From the NCBI GenBank assembly GCA_031290985.1, contig JARLJW010000073.1, forward strand, positions 1 to 64,000: 64,000 nt of DNA, given 5' to 3'. Position 1 is the first letter of the stretch, and each line of letters starts with the position of its first letter. The notes below the pieces were generated by a model. It did no database searches. It had not been told where the DNA came from and was given only the letters and a program-made list of their open reading frames with translations. Of the stretch, positions 19,601-30,254 are shown one piece after another. The DNA is from Verrucomicrobiia bacterium. Its GTDB lineage: Bacteria; Verrucomicrobiota; Verrucomicrobiia; Limisphaerales; UBA11358. The position numbers and the translations under genes are program-made.

Positions 19601-21248
19601 TCCCTCCATCGCCAAGGTGCGCGGCACCACGGCGGGGGTCGGCCTCATTTCGCCGCCGCCGCACCATGACATCTACTCCATCGAAGACTTGGCGGAACTG
19701 ATCCATGACTTGAAGAACGCCAACCGCGATGCGCGCGTGAGCGTCAAGCTCGTCGCCGAGGTCGGCGTCGGCACGATCGCCGCCGGCGTGGCCAAGGCCC
19801 ATGCGGACGTGGTTTTGATCTCCGGTCACGATGGTGGCACGGGCGCCTCACCGCTCTCGTCCATCAAGCACGCGGGCGGCCCGTGGGAGCTCGGCCTGGC
19901 CGAGACGCACCAGACGCTCGTCTTGAACAATCTCCGCAGCCGCATCTACGTCGAGACGGACGGCCAGTTGAAGACCGGCCGCGACGTGGCCGTGGCCGCC
20001 TTGCTCGGCGCGGAGGAATTTGGTTTTGCCACCGCCCCGCTCGTCGTGATGGGCTGCATCATGATGCGCGTGTGCCATCTGAACACCTGCCCCGTGGGCG
20101 TGGCCACGCAAAACCCGGTTTTGCGCAAGCGCTTCACCGGCGAGCCGGAACATGTCGTGAACTTCATGCGCTTCATCGCGCAGGAATTGCGCGAGATCAT
20201 GGCCAAGCTCGGTTTCCGCAAGCTGGAGGACATGGTCGGCCGCACGGACAAGCTGGTTCCCTGGAAGGCCATCGAGCATTGGAAGGCCAACGGCCTCGAC
20301 CTCACGCCGATTTTGTACCAGTCGGACATGGGCCCGGAAGTGGGCCGCTTCCGCTCGCAGGACCAGGATCACGGTCTGGAGAAATCCCTCGACGTGACCA
20401 AGCTCCTCGAGATCTGCCAGCCGGCCATCAAGCGCGGCGAAAAAGTGCGCGCCGAACTGCCGATCATCAACGTGAACCGCGTGGTCGGTACCATCACCGG
20501 CAGCGAGATCACCAAGCAGCACGGCCCGGCGGGATTGCCTGAAGACACGGTGCAGTTGAAATTCAACGGCAGTGCCGGCCAGAGCTTTGGTGCCTTCGTG
20601 CCCGGTGGCATGACGCTCGAACTGGAAGGCGACGCCAACGATTATTTCGGCAAGGGCCTGAGCGGCGGCAAACTCATCGTCTATCCGCCGAAGGGTTCGA
20701 CCTTCGTGTTCAAGGACAACATCATCATCGGCAATGTGGCGCTGTACGGCGCGACGGCGGGCGAGATTTTTGTCAACGGCATGGCGGGCGAACGCTTTGC
20801 GGTGCGCAACTCCGGCGTGAACGCCGTCGTCGAAGGCGTGGGCGACCACGGCTGCGAATACATGACCGGCGGATGCGTGATCGTGATCGGCAAGTCGGGA
20901 CGCAATTTCGCGGCCGGCATGAGCGGCGGGGTGGCCTATGTGCTCGACGAGGAGGGCGATTTCGCCTCGCGCTGCAACATGGAGCTGGTCGCGCTCGAAA
21001 AACTGGTGGATACCGATGAGATCGAGCTGGTCTGGAAACTCATCCAGCGCCACCAGACTTACACCCAGAGCGTCAACGCCGCCCGGATTCTGGCGGACTG
21101 GAAAGCTTTCGTGCCGAAATTTGTGAAAGTCATGCCGCAGGATTACGCCCGCGTCCTGTCCTCGCTCAAGCGGGTGCAGTCGCAGGGCTTGACCGGCGAC
21201 GAAGCCATCATGGCCGCGTTCGAAGAGAACGTCAAAGGTGGGCATTGA
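16623..21248 (+). CDS. gltB: Glutamate synthase large subunit
   Basis: [15 protein letters not shown] (class II GATase Cys), [82 protein letters not shown]-terminal GXGXG domain. Confidence 0.97.
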   Translation: MTSNSTKNSNNQQAEPRISAPLKQGLYDPQFEHDACGLGFVVNMKGKKSHSMVSDALQILVNLDHRGATGCEANTGDGAGILIQVPHEFLAAQAAKLGFKLPAPGQYGVGQLFLPKDSTQREVIKAELAKIIATEGQTVLGWRDVPVDNSSLGKTAVAAEPFMAQVFVGRNEKIKDDQAFERKLFVIRKVAERKIRYGGKIAGGGIFYVSSLSARTLIYKGMLMSEQVGKYYLDLGDKTMVTAMALVHSRFSTNTFPSWDRAHPNRCIAHNGEINTLRGNVNWIKAAQANFKSATLGGDIKKVVPVINADGSDSAQFDNCVELLVMAGRELPHAMMMMIPEPWENHESMDAERRAFYEFHSCLIEPWDGPASMAFTDGIRIGACLDRNGLRPSRYYVTKDDVVIMASEAGVLPVAPERVAVKGRLQPGRMFLVDTEQGRIIADEELKQKYAGAYPYRQWLDENHVLLEQLPEPAQHTDPAHRKILQMQQAFGYTFEDLRFIIGPMANDGVQPLGSMGTDTPLAVLSVKPQLLYNYFKQLFAQVTNPPIDPIREEIVTATHTMVGCRGGLLNPGPESCALIRLEQPILTNDELDKLRFIDRAGFKSETLPILFKAADGADGLETALEKLFASADEAIRDGANILILSDRGVSSEMAPIPALLAMAGLNHHLIRTGTRGRTGLVLESAEPREVHHFALLIGYGCSAINPYLAYETIDDLIHEGMLQKTDHKTAIKKYIKATIKGVVKTMAKMGISTIQSYRGAQIFEAVGLNSKVVEKYFTWTPTRIQGVGLEVIAEEALSRHRRAFPPMPVNPELEAGGQYQWRDGGEQHLFNPQTIHKLQTACRTGSEKIYREYADLINDRAKSLCTLRGLLDFKFIEKPLPIEEVESVESIVKRFKTGAMSYGSISKEAHETLAVAMNRLGGRSNTGEGGEDATRYVLEANGDSKNSAIKQVASGRFGVTSHYLVNAKEIQIKMAQGAKPGEGGELPGKKVYPSIAKVRGTTAGVGLISPPPHHDIYSIEDLAELIHDLKNANRDARVSVKLVAEVGVGTIAAGVAKAHADVVLISGHDGGTGASPLSSIKHAGGPWELGLAETHQTLVLNNLRSRIYVETDGQLKTGRDVAVAALLGAEEFGFATAPLVVMGCIMMRVCHLNTCPVGVATQNPVLRKRFTGEPEHVVNFMRFIAQELREIMAKLGFRKLEDMVGRTDKLVPWKAIEHWKANGLDLTPILYQSDMGPEVGRFRSQDQDHGLEKSLDVTKLLEICQPAIKRGEKVRAELPIINVNRVVGTITGSEITKQHGPAGLPEDTVQLKFNGSAGQSFGAFVPGGMTLELEGDANDYFGKGLSGGKLIVYPPKGSTFVFKDNIIIGNVALYGATAGEIFVNGMAGERFAVRNSGVNAVVEGVGDHGCEYMTGGCVIVIGKSGRNFAAGMSGGVAYVLDEEGDFASRCNMELVALEKLVDTDEIELVWKLIQRHQTYTQSVNAARILADWKAFVPKFVKVMPQDYARVLSSLKRVQSQGLTGDEAIMAAFEENVKGGH

Positions 21249-21262
21249 AGATGAAATCCGAG

Positions 21263-21289
21263 AAACGCAGAGGCGCGGAGAACGCAGAG
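21263..21289. repeat. Left copy of inverted repeat AAACGCAGAGGCGCGGAGAACGCAGAG
   Basis: 25/27 nt match to the reverse complement of 21861-21887. Confidence 0.85.
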
Positions 21290-21353
21290 AGAGACGCAGA
21301 ATTTTAGTAAAAATTCCCTGCGGGCCTCGGCACCCTCCGCATCTGCGCGTAAA

Positions 21354-21782
21354 ATGGAATCGCACGATATGCACGAGAACGAGGTTTCGGAGCGGATTAT
21401 CGGCGCGGCGATTGAAGTGCATAAGTTTTACGGGCCGGGTTTGATCGAACAGGTTTACGAAGAGGCGTTGTGCCACGAGTTCAGCTTGCGTGGCCTCCGC
21501 TTCGAGCGGCAGAAACAGGTGTCCATCTTTTACAAGGGTGTAAAACTGGGCGTGCCGTTGCGGCTGGATTTGATCGTCGAAGAGCTGGTGATCGTTGATT
21601 TGAAAGCCAAAGAAGAAGTGAATGCGTTTGACCGGGCAAAGCTCCTGAGCTACCTGCGCCTGTCAGATTTGCGGCTGGGCTTGATCATCAACTTTCATGA
21701 AGTTGTATTGAAAGCCGGCATTGCGCGGGTGGTCAACGGCTTGAAATCGTCGCCGCCCGAACCCGGTTCGTTCCGGATTTAA
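21354..21782 (+). CDS. GxxExxY family protein
   Basis: IIGAAIEVHKFYGPGLIEQVYEEALCHEF with the GLIEQVY motif; LDLIVEELVIVDLKAKEEV. Confidence 0.9.
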   Translation: MESHDMHENEVSERIIGAAIEVHKFYGPGLIEQVYEEALCHEFSLRGLRFERQKQVSIFYKGVKLGVPLRLDLIVEELVIVDLKAKEEVNAFDRAKLLSYLRLSDLRLGLIINFHEVVLKAGIARVVNGLKSSPPEPGSFRI

Positions 21783-21860
21783 TTTAACATGAAGTTCAAC
21801 ACAAAGACGCAGCGGACACCGAGGCTCGCGGAGCGGAATTTATATTCCTGCTCTGCGCCA

Positions 21861-21887
21861 CTCTGCGTCCTCTGCGCCTCTGCGTTT
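21861..21887. repeat. Right, inverted copy of the AAACGCAGAGGCGC repeat
   Basis: CTCTGCGTCCTCTGCGCCTCTGCGTTT; a degenerate direct copy also lies at ~21803-21833. Confidence 0.85.
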
Positions 21888-21917
21888 ATTCCGATTCAAC
21901 CAAGCACATACTAAATC

Positions 21918-23402
21918 ATGGGAAAACCCACTGGATTCCTGGAGTTCAACCGCGAACTGCCGCCCGACCGCTCACCGCTCACGCGCATCGGCGACTGGCA
22001 GGAGATTCACCTGCACCAGTCCGAAGGCGACCTGAAGAAACAGGGCGCGCGCTGCATGGACTGCGGCATTCCGTTCTGCCACACCGGCCAGCTCGTCAGC
22101 GGCATGGCCAGCGGCTGCCCCATCCACAACCTCATCCCCGAGTGGAACGACCTCGTGTATCGCGGCCTGTGGAAGGAAGCGCTCGAACGCCTGCACAAGA
22201 CGAATAATTTCCCGGAATTCACCGGCCGCGTATGCCCCGCCCCCTGCGAAGGCTCCTGCGTGCTCGGCATGAAGGCCCCGGCGGTCACCATCAAGAACAT
22301 CGAGGTCAGCATCATCGACCACGGCTGGGCCAACGGCTGGGTCGTGGCTGAACCGCCGAAAAAGCGCACGGGCAAAAAGGTCGCCATCGTCGGCTCCGGT
22401 CCCGCGGGGCTTTCCGCCGCCGCGCAGTTGAACAAGGCAGGCCACGAGGTCACCGTGTTCGAACGCGCCGACCGCCCCGGCGGCTTGCTCATGTACGGCA
22501 TCCCCAACATGAAGCTGGACAAGAAGGAAGTCGTCCTGCGCCGCATCGCTTTGCTGGAAAAGGAAGGCGTGAAATTTGTCTGCAACACCGAGATCGGCAG
22601 GGATTACCCGGCGGAAAAACTGCAGCGGGAGTTCGACGCCGTCATTCTCGCGACGGGTGCGACCAAGCCGCGCGATTTGCCAATCGAAGGCCGGCTGTTA
22701 AACGGCATCCATTTCGCGATGGATTTCCTCACGGCGAACACGAAGAACCTTTTGGATGGCGTCAAGCCCGGCACGGCGATCACGGCGGAAGGCAAGGACG
22801 TCGTCGTCATCGGCGGCGGCGATACCGGCACGGACTGCGTGGGCACCTCGCTGCGGCACGGCTGCAAGAGCATCGTGCAGGTGGAGATTTTGCCCAAGCC
22901 GCCGCTGGAGCGCGCCAAGGACAATCCGTGGCCCGAATGGCCCAAGACGCTCAAGGTGGATTACGGCCAGGAAGAGGCCGCCGCGAAGTTTGGCAACGAT
23001 CCACGCATCTACCTGACCACCGCGACCAAGTTTGAAGCCGATGCCAAAGGCCAGGTCAAGGCCGTGCACATCGTGCAAGTCGAGTGGACAAAGAACGACA
23101 AGGGCCAGTTCATCCCCAAGAACGTCCCCGGCACGGAAAAGGTCCTCCCCGCGCAGCTCGTGCTGCTGGCGATGGGCTTCCTCGGACCTGAACAGCCGCT
23201 GCTCGAGGCGCTCAACATCGAACGCGACCCGCGCACGAACGCCAAGGCGGACTTCGAGAAATACCACACCAACCTCAAGGGCGTGTTCGCCTGCGGCGAT
23301 TGCCGCCGCGGCCAGAGCCTTGTGGTGTGGGCCTTCAACGAAGGCCGCGGCGCGGCGCGCGAATGCGACCGCTTCCTGATGGGCAAGACGGATTTGCCGT
23401 AA
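21918..23402 (+). CDS. gltD: Glutamate synthase small subunit
   Basis: [74 protein letters not shown]. Confidence 0.97.
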   Translation: MGKPTGFLEFNRELPPDRSPLTRIGDWQEIHLHQSEGDLKKQGARCMDCGIPFCHTGQLVSGMASGCPIHNLIPEWNDLVYRGLWKEALERLHKTNNFPEFTGRVCPAPCEGSCVLGMKAPAVTIKNIEVSIIDHGWANGWVVAEPPKKRTGKKVAIVGSGPAGLSAAAQLNKAGHEVTVFERADRPGGLLMYGIPNMKLDKKEVVLRRIALLEKEGVKFVCNTEIGRDYPAEKLQREFDAVILATGATKPRDLPIEGRLLNGIHFAMDFLTANTKNLLDGVKPGTAITAEGKDVVVIGGGDTGTDCVGTSLRHGCKSIVQVEILPKPPLERAKDNPWPEWPKTLKVDYGQEEAAAKFGNDPRIYLTTATKFEADAKGQVKAVHIVQVEWTKNDKGQFIPKNVPGTEKVLPAQLVLLAMGFLGPEQPLLEALNIERDPRTNAKADFEKYHTNLKGVFACGDCRRGQSLVVWAFNEGRGAARECDRFLMGKTDLP

Positions 23403-23417
23403 GGGTTGATCTTAATA

Positions 23418-23453
23418 AAAGCCGCCCGGTAATAAATGCCGGGCGGCTTTTTT
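23418..23453 (+). terminator. Rho-independent terminator after gltD
   Basis: AAAGCCGCCCGG-TAATAAATG-CCGGGCGGCTTTTTT hairpin with T tract. Confidence 0.92.
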
Positions 23454-23494
23454 ATTTTGCTGGTGAAGTTCAAAATCCCACTACGACAAGCTCG

Positions 23495-24442
23495 TCATGC
23501 TTCGTTCGCAAAATACGGCGTCTGCCGGTTGCGACGGCGATCTAGTTCACTGGCATAGCGCAACCCCAGCGTGGCAGCATTTGTCTTCATCCAACTTGTC
23601 AACTTTGTCCGCCCAACCGCCGGGGTGTCCACATGAAGCAACCCGGCCATCAACCCGCGAATCTCGTCACGGGTGATAAAAGTATCGCGCATGAACCAAC
23701 CCACAATTTTCCCCAGCAAGCAACCCAGGCCCGGCGGTACATTTACCAACGGCCTTGACCGGTCAATCGCATCGCCAACCGCCTTCACCAACTCCCGATA
23801 AGTGAACGTTTCCGGGCCAATGGCGTTGATGATCACATTTTCAGACCGCATCCCCTGTTCAACCGCCAAAGCAGCCAAGTCATCCACATGAATGGGCTGC
23901 AACTGATATGTCCCGTCGCCAAAGACCGCAAAAAAGGGAAAACGCCGGAGCGCCCAGGCAATGTTATTGATAAGAATATCCTCGCGCCCGAACAAAACTG
24001 TTGGTCGTAGAATGGCATGGGAAAGTCCGCTCGCCTGCAATGCCCCTTCCAACCGCGCCTTGCCGGAAAAATACTCCAGCGGCGAATCTTCCGCCGGATT
24101 TGTAATGCTGACGTGCACCACACGCCGCACGCCAGCGCGCCGCGCCGCCTCAAACAAAACCAGCGTGTTTGCCACCGCCTGCGCATGGGTGAACAGGCGG
24201 TGATTGAAGCGCACCCAGTAGGTGTTATAGAGCACATCAACGCCAGCCAACGCCGCCGTCAATTTACCAAGGTCGTCAAAGGCAAGTGGAAATGACCGGA
24301 CTTTGCCTCCAAACGGATTTACACGGTTCCCTGAATTCGTCAGTGTGACCACGCTCTGCCCCTGGTCCAGCAACCGGGATGCGATATACCGTCCGGAATA
24401 ACCATACGCCCCGGTGACGGCGTGAAGTGTGCTTTTGTCCAT
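23495..24442 (-). CDS. NAD(P)-binding SDR/NmrA-type epimerase-like protein
   Basis: VTGAYGYSGRYIASRLLDQG Rossmann motif; VSITNPAEDSPLEYFSGKARLEGAL; start placed at MDKSTLHAV. Confidence 0.82.
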   Translation of the reverse strand: MDKSTLHAVTGAYGYSGRYIASRLLDQGQSVVTLTNSGNRVNPFGGKVRSFPLAFDDLGKLTAALAGVDVLYNTYWVRFNHRLFTHAQAVANTLVLFEAARRAGVRRVVHVSITNPAEDSPLEYFSGKARLEGALQASGLSHAILRPTVLFGREDILINNIAWALRRFPFFAVFGDGTYQLQPIHVDDLAALAVEQGMRSENVIINAIGPETFTYRELVKAVGDAIDRSRPLVNVPPGLGCLLGKIVGWFMRDTFITRDEIRGLMAGLLHVDTPAVGRTKLTSWMKTNAATLGLRYASELDRRRNRQTPYFANEA

Positions 24443-24488
24443 ATTTCTGTTTTTCCTGTATTTTATGAAAATTAGATCCAAAAAAAAA

Positions 24489-25010
24489 TTACTTCAACCA
24501 ACCCCGGATCCGTGCCCCCCATTTCACCAGCTTGACCCGGGATTCCAAGGGCATCCGCCGAACTTCGCCGAACCAGCCGTCCATCAATTCAAAAAACTCC
24601 AGCATCTCCCTCAACCGCTCCCGGGTGTGAGGATCGGTCTTGACGTCGTCATCAAGCAAAGCCTGCGTTTCTCGAAGCATTTTAAGCGTTGGATCCATCT
24701 CCCGTCGTTTGCGCTCATCCAGGAGGATTTCAAATAATTGCCACACGTCCTTGATGGATTGGAAGTGCTCGCGCCGGTCGCCAATGACGTGAACCACTTT
24801 GACAACACCCCAAGTCTGAAGTTCCTTAAGACTATTGCTAACATGGGAGCGGGCAACGCCCAAGGCCTCCACAATTTCGTCCGCGGCCAATGGTTTGGGC
24901 GAGAAATACAGCAAGGCATGAATTTGCGCGACCATGCGGCTGATGCCCCAACGCGCGCCCATTTCGCCCCAGTGCAAAACCAGCTTTTCAATGACAGGGT
25001 CGGATTTCAT
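24489..25010 (-). CDS. GbsR/MarR-type winged-helix transcriptional regulator
   Basis: GRWGISRMVAQIHALLYFSPKPLAADEIVEALGVARSHVSNSLKELQTWGVVKVVHVIGDRREHF-like architecture. Confidence 0.82.
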   Translation of the reverse strand: MKSDPVIEKLVLHWGEMGARWGISRMVAQIHALLYFSPKPLAADEIVEALGVARSHVSNSLKELQTWGVVKVVHVIGDRREHFQSIKDVWQLFEILLDERKRREMDPTLKMLRETQALLDDDVKTDPHTRERLREMLEFFELMDGWFGEVRRMPLESRVKLVKWGARIRGWLK

Positions 25011-25166
25011 TTCTGTATTTACAGGAATAACATAAATCTATGCCGGGTCAAGTTTTTTCACCGCCCAAATTCCACCAAGCCTGCAACCGCCAGAAGCCAG
25101 GAGCCGGAAAGTGCGCCGGTTTTATTTGCTTCCCCGCCCCACCCCCGCCTGCGATGATACTGTGAT

Positions 25167-26381
25167 ATGTCTACAATCACGGATGCCATACCAACTGTCC
25201 TGCTCAAGCCCGGTGAAGCTGACCGCATCGTCGCCGGCCATCCTTGGGTCTACTCCAACGAAATCCTCCGCCTCACCCAGCCCGCCGCCGATGGCGACCT
25301 GGTGCAGGTCAAGGATCACCGCCAGCGCCTCCTCGGCACCGGCTTTTACAACTCCAAATCCAAGATTGGCGTCCGCCTCCTCGCGCTCGACCGCATCCGC
25401 CCCAACGAGGAATTTTTCGAGGAACGCATCCGCGCCGCCCTCGCCGTCCGCGAACGCCACCTGCCCGGTGCCACCTCCTTCCGCGTCGTCAACGCCGATA
25501 GCGATTTCCTGAGGGGCCTCATCGTCGACAAATACGAGGATGTCCTCGTCGTCCAAATTTCCTCGCTCGGCATGGACCTGCGCAAGGCCAACATCGTCGC
25601 CGCCCTGCAAAAAATCTTTTCGCCGCGCGCCATCATGGAACGCAGCGATGTCGCCTCGCGCAAATTCGAGGGCCTCACCGAATCGAACGGCCTGCTCGCC
25701 GGCGAATCGGACGGCAAAATCTCCGTGAACCTGAACGGCCTGAAATTTGAGACCGACCTCATCGCCGGCCACAAGACCGGCATGTACCTTGACCAGCAGG
25801 CCAACTATCAGGCTGTCTCGCAGTTCGCGCGGGGTGGCAATGTCCTCGATTGCTTCAGCTTCCTCGGCGGCTTCGGGCTCCACGCCGCCCGCGCCGGTGC
25901 CGGCCACGTCCATCTGCTCGATCAGAGCGCCGATGCCATCGCCGCCTCCGAACGCAACGCCAAGACCAACCAGCTGGACAAGACCTGCACCTTCGAGACC
26001 ATCAACGTCTTTGACTGGCTGAAGACCGCCACCGCCGTGAAGCCGCACGAACGCGTCATCCCGCGCTTCGACCTCATCATCCTCGACCCGCCATCCTTCA
26101 CCCGCAACCGCGCCTCCGTGAACGACGCCCTGCGCGGCTACAAGGAAATCCACCTGCGCGCCTTGAAGCTGTTGAAGACCGGCGGCACCCTGGCCACTTT
26201 CTGCTGTTCGCACCACGTCGGCACCGAACTGTTCCAGGACTCGCTGCTCTCCGCCGCCTATGACACCCGCAACGTCCTGCGCCGCGTCGCCACCTACGCC
26301 CAGAGCCCCGACCACCCCATCATTCCGATGATTCCCGAAACGGAATACCTCAAGGGCTTCGCCTTTGAAAAGGTAAGGTAA
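25167..26381 (+). CDS. Class I SAM-dependent rRNA methyltransferase (RlmI-like, PUA domain)
   Basis: N-terminal PUA (LKPGEADRIVAGHPWVYSNEI), NVLDCFSFLGGFGLHAARAGAGHVHLLDQS, LIILDPPSFTRNR. Confidence 0.9.
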   Translation: MSTITDAIPTVLLKPGEADRIVAGHPWVYSNEILRLTQPAADGDLVQVKDHRQRLLGTGFYNSKSKIGVRLLALDRIRPNEEFFEERIRAALAVRERHLPGATSFRVVNADSDFLRGLIVDKYEDVLVVQISSLGMDLRKANIVAALQKIFSPRAIMERSDVASRKFEGLTESNGLLAGESDGKISVNLNGLKFETDLIAGHKTGMYLDQQANYQAVSQFARGGNVLDCFSFLGGFGLHAARAGAGHVHLLDQSADAIAASERNAKTNQLDKTCTFETINVFDWLKTATAVKPHERVIPRFDLIILDPPSFTRNRASVNDALRGYKEIHLRALKLLKTGGTLATFCCSHHVGTELFQDSLLSAAYDTRNVLRRVATYAQSPDHPIIPMIPETEYLKGFAFEKVR

Positions 26382-26386
26382 GCGTT

Positions 26387-29008
26387 TTATTGCGCACCCA
26401 CGCGATAAAAATATGACCCGCTGTTGGTGGCCGTCACATCGGTAAAACTTGTCGTGCCCGCCTGCCCAATGATGTCGCTTTGCACCGTGGCGAACGGTGG
26501 CCTGGCGGACAAATCAGAGCCGCGTTGGACGCAATACTTCACGCCGGCCACGCTTTGCCAGCTCACAGTCAGCCCGGTCGATTGCCCGGCCTTTGCGGGG
26601 CAATACATTTGCAGCAACGAGAGGCAATTGGTGGGATTTGTTCCCGCACGCCATTCCTGCCAGTTGCTCATGCCGTCGCCGTCGGAATCCAGGGCATCCG
26701 CCGAACCGTCGGTCGGCAGGGCATATTGTTGCGCCCAGGCATAAGACAAGACCGAGGCCGGTGATTGGACTTCATACGCGCCAATGTCCACCGTGCCGCC
26801 GGCTATCCGCGCGTTGCCATCCAGGTCGGTTAAACCTGCGACGTAAGCATTATTCCCGGCATTGATGCAGGGCGAACCGGCTTGCAGATGAAAATCGCCC
26901 GCTGCGGCATTGAGAAAGACGGGATCGTTTGTGATATTGCCCGTCCCGCTGGCCGGCAGCGGAGTCGTATCACAAAAAGACAGAACACTGTCGCCGGTGA
27001 AATTGGCCGCCTGCGGGCTGGAATTGCAATAAATGATGCAATTATTCAACAGGGCGGAGATGCATCCCCCACCCGAACCGAACGCGGCCGTATTACTGAC
27101 GACCGTGCAATTATTCAAAACCCCCTTGTAAACGCCGCCACCGTCCATGGTCGCCCGATTATTTCGCACCACGCAGTTATTTAGCGCGTTGGAGCAGGCG
27201 CCGCCGCCGGAACTGGAGGCGCGATTGCTCGAGATGAGCGAATTGTACGAGCCGCCAAAGCAAACGCCGCCACCGGAGGCGGCGCTGTTGTTGCTTACCA
27301 CACAGCCGGTCAGCGTGCTGAAACACGCGCCGCCGCCGGTGCCTCCGTTACAGACATTACCGACCACCAGGCAATTGCTCAGCGTACAATCGAACGCGCC
27401 GCCGCCACTGTTAAACACTTGCTGATTGGCGGTGTTTCTCACCAAAGTGCAATTGATCAAAATATTCGAACAGGCCCCGCCGCCAAATCCTGCCCAATTG
27501 TTCGCCAGCGTGCAGTTCAAAAGCGTCCCGCGATAAGCGCCGCCACCGTAGGCCGGGGCGGTGTTACCAGCCAGCACGCAATCGGAAATCATCACACTGT
27601 TGTCTTCACACCAGATGCCGCCACCGCTTTCTTCTCGCACCACATCGCCGGTGTGCCAGCACCCTCCGTTCGTCACGGTAAATCCAATCAGCACCGCCCC
27701 CCTGGCGAGATACACCCCCCGGACCTGGTAATCGGAACCGGAGAACGTTGCGCCCGCGATGGTTGTCGCGCCGGCGCCATTGACGCTTTGCACGGTGACG
27801 GACTTGTCCACGGTCACCCGGTTGGTGGCGATTCCGTAAGCCGCGCGACCGCCGGTTTGGTACATCCCGTCGCCGACCACAATCCAGTCGCCCGCATTCG
27901 CCACATCGATGGCATCTTGAATATTCGTCGCCGCCGTGCTCCAGTTGGTGAACGGGGACACCGGCGCGGCATTGCCCAGGCTCACAAACCGCACTGGTGC
28001 CTTGAATTCATATGCCCCAATGTCCACCGTGCCGCCGGCCACGCGCGGATTGCCGTCCAGGTCGACGGCATTGGTAATGAAGCCGTTGTTTCCTGCATTG
28101 ACACCCGGACTCCATGGTTGCAGGTGCAAATCGCCCCCGCTCAAATTCACGAAGTCCGGCGGATTGGTGACATTGAGACCATTGAAATTGTTGGTGGGGT
28201 AGGTGCAACAATTGCTGACCAATGACGTGTTGAAGATGTTGCTGCCATAGCTCGATGTATTGTCGTAGACAACACAATTCGCCAGCACCCCGGCATACAC
28301 TCCGCCGCCCTCGGCACCGGCATTATTACCGACAACCGTGCAGTTCACCAGGCTGCCGGGGTAGTAGGCTCCGCCGCCTTCCGACTTGGACGCGTTGCCC
28401 CTCAGGACACAATTGATAAACGACCCGCCCGAATTGCCGCCGCCGTTCGAACCCGCCGTGTTGCCGCTGATGATGCAGCTTACGTACGTGCCCGAATAAC
28501 TTCCGCCGCCGTCACTGCTGCTGCTGTTCCCCGTGACGACGCAGTTGGAGACCGTCACGGATCTGGACTGGCAATTGATTCCCCCGCCGCTCCCGCTGGT
28601 GGAACCATTCGTGAGCGTGAAGCCCGAAAGTATCGACCCGCTGGCCAGATAGACGCAACGCACGGAACTTGTGCCATTGGTGGTTCCCGGCACCTGATAA
28701 CCCTTGATGACCGTGACCGCCGGGCCGTTGACGCTCTGCACGATGAGCGCCTTGCTGTCCACCGTCACCCGGTTTGTTCCCGCTAACGAGCGGCCTCCCG
28801 TTTGATATGTCCCGTTCGTCACCAAGATCGAATCGTTGGACACCGCAACATCCACGGCGCTTTGAATGTTCGTGGCCGCCGTCGCCCAACTCGTGTAGGG
28901 CGATACCGGGTTCGTGGAATCCAGGCTCACATAGTGCATCGTGGCCTTGACCGTAAATGGGAAGATTAACAGGTAGATGATTACCAGCTTTGAACTCAGG
29001 GATTTCAT
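26387..29008 (-). CDS. Secreted parallel beta-helix protein with PMP-like/choice-of-anchor repeats
   Basis: Signal peptide; repeats SNCVVTGNSSSSDGGG, NCTVVGNNAGAEGGGVY; DSDGDGMSNWQEWRAGTNP; ends YFYRVGAQ. Confidence 0.8.
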   Translation of the reverse strand: MKSLSSKLVIIYLLIFPFTVKATMHYVSLDSTNPVSPYTSWATAATNIQSAVDVAVSNDSILVTNGTYQTGGRSLAGTNRVTVDSKALIVQSVNGPAVTVIKGYQVPGTTNGTSSVRCVYLASGSILSGFTLTNGSTSGSGGGINCQSRSVTVSNCVVTGNSSSSDGGGSYSGTYVSCIISGNTAGSNGGGNSGGSFINCVLRGNASKSEGGGAYYPGSLVNCTVVGNNAGAEGGGVYAGVLANCVVYDNTSSYGSNIFNTSLVSNCCTYPTNNFNGLNVTNPPDFVNLSGGDLHLQPWSPGVNAGNNGFITNAVDLDGNPRVAGGTVDIGAYEFKAPVRFVSLGNAAPVSPFTNWSTAATNIQDAIDVANAGDWIVVGDGMYQTGGRAAYGIATNRVTVDKSVTVQSVNGAGATTIAGATFSGSDYQVRGVYLARGAVLIGFTVTNGGCWHTGDVVREESGGGIWCEDNSVMISDCVLAGNTAPAYGGGAYRGTLLNCTLANNWAGFGGGACSNILINCTLVRNTANQQVFNSGGGAFDCTLSNCLVVGNVCNGGTGGGACFSTLTGCVVSNNSAASGGGVCFGGSYNSLISSNRASSSGGGACSNALNNCVVRNNRATMDGGGVYKGVLNNCTVVSNTAAFGSGGGCISALLNNCIIYCNSSPQAANFTGDSVLSFCDTTPLPASGTGNITNDPVFLNAAAGDFHLQAGSPCINAGNNAYVAGLTDLDGNARIAGGTVDIGAYEVQSPASVLSYAWAQQYALPTDGSADALDSDGDGMSNWQEWRAGTNPTNCLSLLQMYCPAKAGQSTGLTVSWQSVAGVKYCVQRGSDLSARPPFATVQSDIIGQAGTTSFTDVTATNSGSYFYRVGAQ

Positions 29009-29211
29009 AATTACTACTGGTTACACGGCCCTCATTTCATTAGCCATTATAATTTCATAACAGATTTATAATTAGCTGCAAACCAACTCAACATTAGAAA
29101 CACCAAGCCCAAAACCCACGGCGTTTGACTTTTATCTGGAACATTAATCGAAGGGGTTAATATTGTGGCCTTGAATCTGCAGCCTGCACACAGCAACCTA
29201 CGGCTCTATTT

Positions 29212-30045
29212 ATGCAGGTAAACCAGTTGCGTCATGTTCTCGGCAGATTTCTCTGCGTCTTTATTGTTCTGCTCCAGGCGGTAACCTTTGCCGCCGAATC
29301 TCCCTGGTCGCGCGTCGTCGTCATCGGTGCCAGCGCGTCCGGCGGCTTTGTCCTCGCCGAACCTTTCGGCGGGACCAATACCACCAACTGCAAGCTGCAT
29401 TACTATCTCGATGCCGCCCTCACCACACCGCATGCGCCCCTGAAAAATTTCGGCACCGCCATGTTTTTCCTGAGCCCCGATGCCATGGCCGTGCAGGAAA
29501 TCCAAGCCGTCACGAATAATCGCCCCACGCTCGTGGTGGCCGTGGATTTTCTGTTCTGGTTCTGTTACGGCGAGCAGGATTCCGAGGCCGCCCGCGCCCA
29601 ACATTTTGAGTATGGCCTGAAGCTGCTCGAACAGATCCCCTGCCCCCTCATCGTCGGCGATATTCCGGACGCCTCGTCCGCCACGAACACCGGCATCATC
29701 GGCAGCGAACAGGTGCCCGGCGAACCGGCCCGGCGCGCGGCGAATGAACGTTTAAAAAAATGGGCGGCCGCTCATCCCCATGTGACCATTGTTCCGCTGG
29801 CCGAATTCATGCGCGCCGTGAAATCGGATGAAGCCATCAAACTGCATAACGCCACCCTGCCCGCCGGCTCGACCCGCACCCTGCTCCAGGCCGACGGCCT
29901 GCATCCCACCCCGCGCGGCGCCGCCGTGTTATCCTTGGGCATCTGGGACGCCTTCATCAAAGCCCATCCGAAAATCTCAGCGAAGGAAATCAACTGGAAC
30001 GCGACCGAAGTTTTTCAGGCCGGCCTGAAAAAAGCCGCCCCCTAA
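29212..30045 (+). CDS. SGNH/GDSL-type hydrolase, secreted
   Basis: VVVIGASASGGFVLAE, DGLHPTPRGAAVLS. Confidence 0.65.
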   Translation: MQVNQLRHVLGRFLCVFIVLLQAVTFAAESPWSRVVVIGASASGGFVLAEPFGGTNTTNCKLHYYLDAALTTPHAPLKNFGTAMFFLSPDAMAVQEIQAVTNNRPTLVVAVDFLFWFCYGEQDSEAARAQHFEYGLKLLEQIPCPLIVGDIPDASSATNTGIIGSEQVPGEPARRAANERLKKWAAAHPHVTIVPLAEFMRAVKSDEAIKLHNATLPAGSTRTLLQADGLHPTPRGAAVLSLGIWDAFIKAHPKISAKEINWNATEVFQAGLKKAAP

Positions 30046-30254
30046 ACCCGGTGCCGCTGGACACTGCCGCGTTGCGACAGTGTATGCCCGCGCAGCGGGC
30101 ACTTTGTGGCTGGATATTCCCTGAATGAAAATAATTACCGGCACCGCAGCCCTGCCCAAAATCGTCATGGACCGCGGTGGCAAAGCGGAGCGGCGACACC
30201 GCTTTCGAACATGCGACAGTCATTCTTTATCCCCGCCATCATCCATCCTCGCCC

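Noticed and set aside
19848-21476. 542-aa minus-strand ORF antisense to gltB
   Set aside because: Antisense shadow of the gltB synthase domain.
30061-30101. Two adjacent small hairpins (ACACTG/CAGTGT, TGCCCG/CGGGCA) after the SGNH gene
   Set aside because: Stems are only 6 bp with no T tract; too weak to call a terminator or element.
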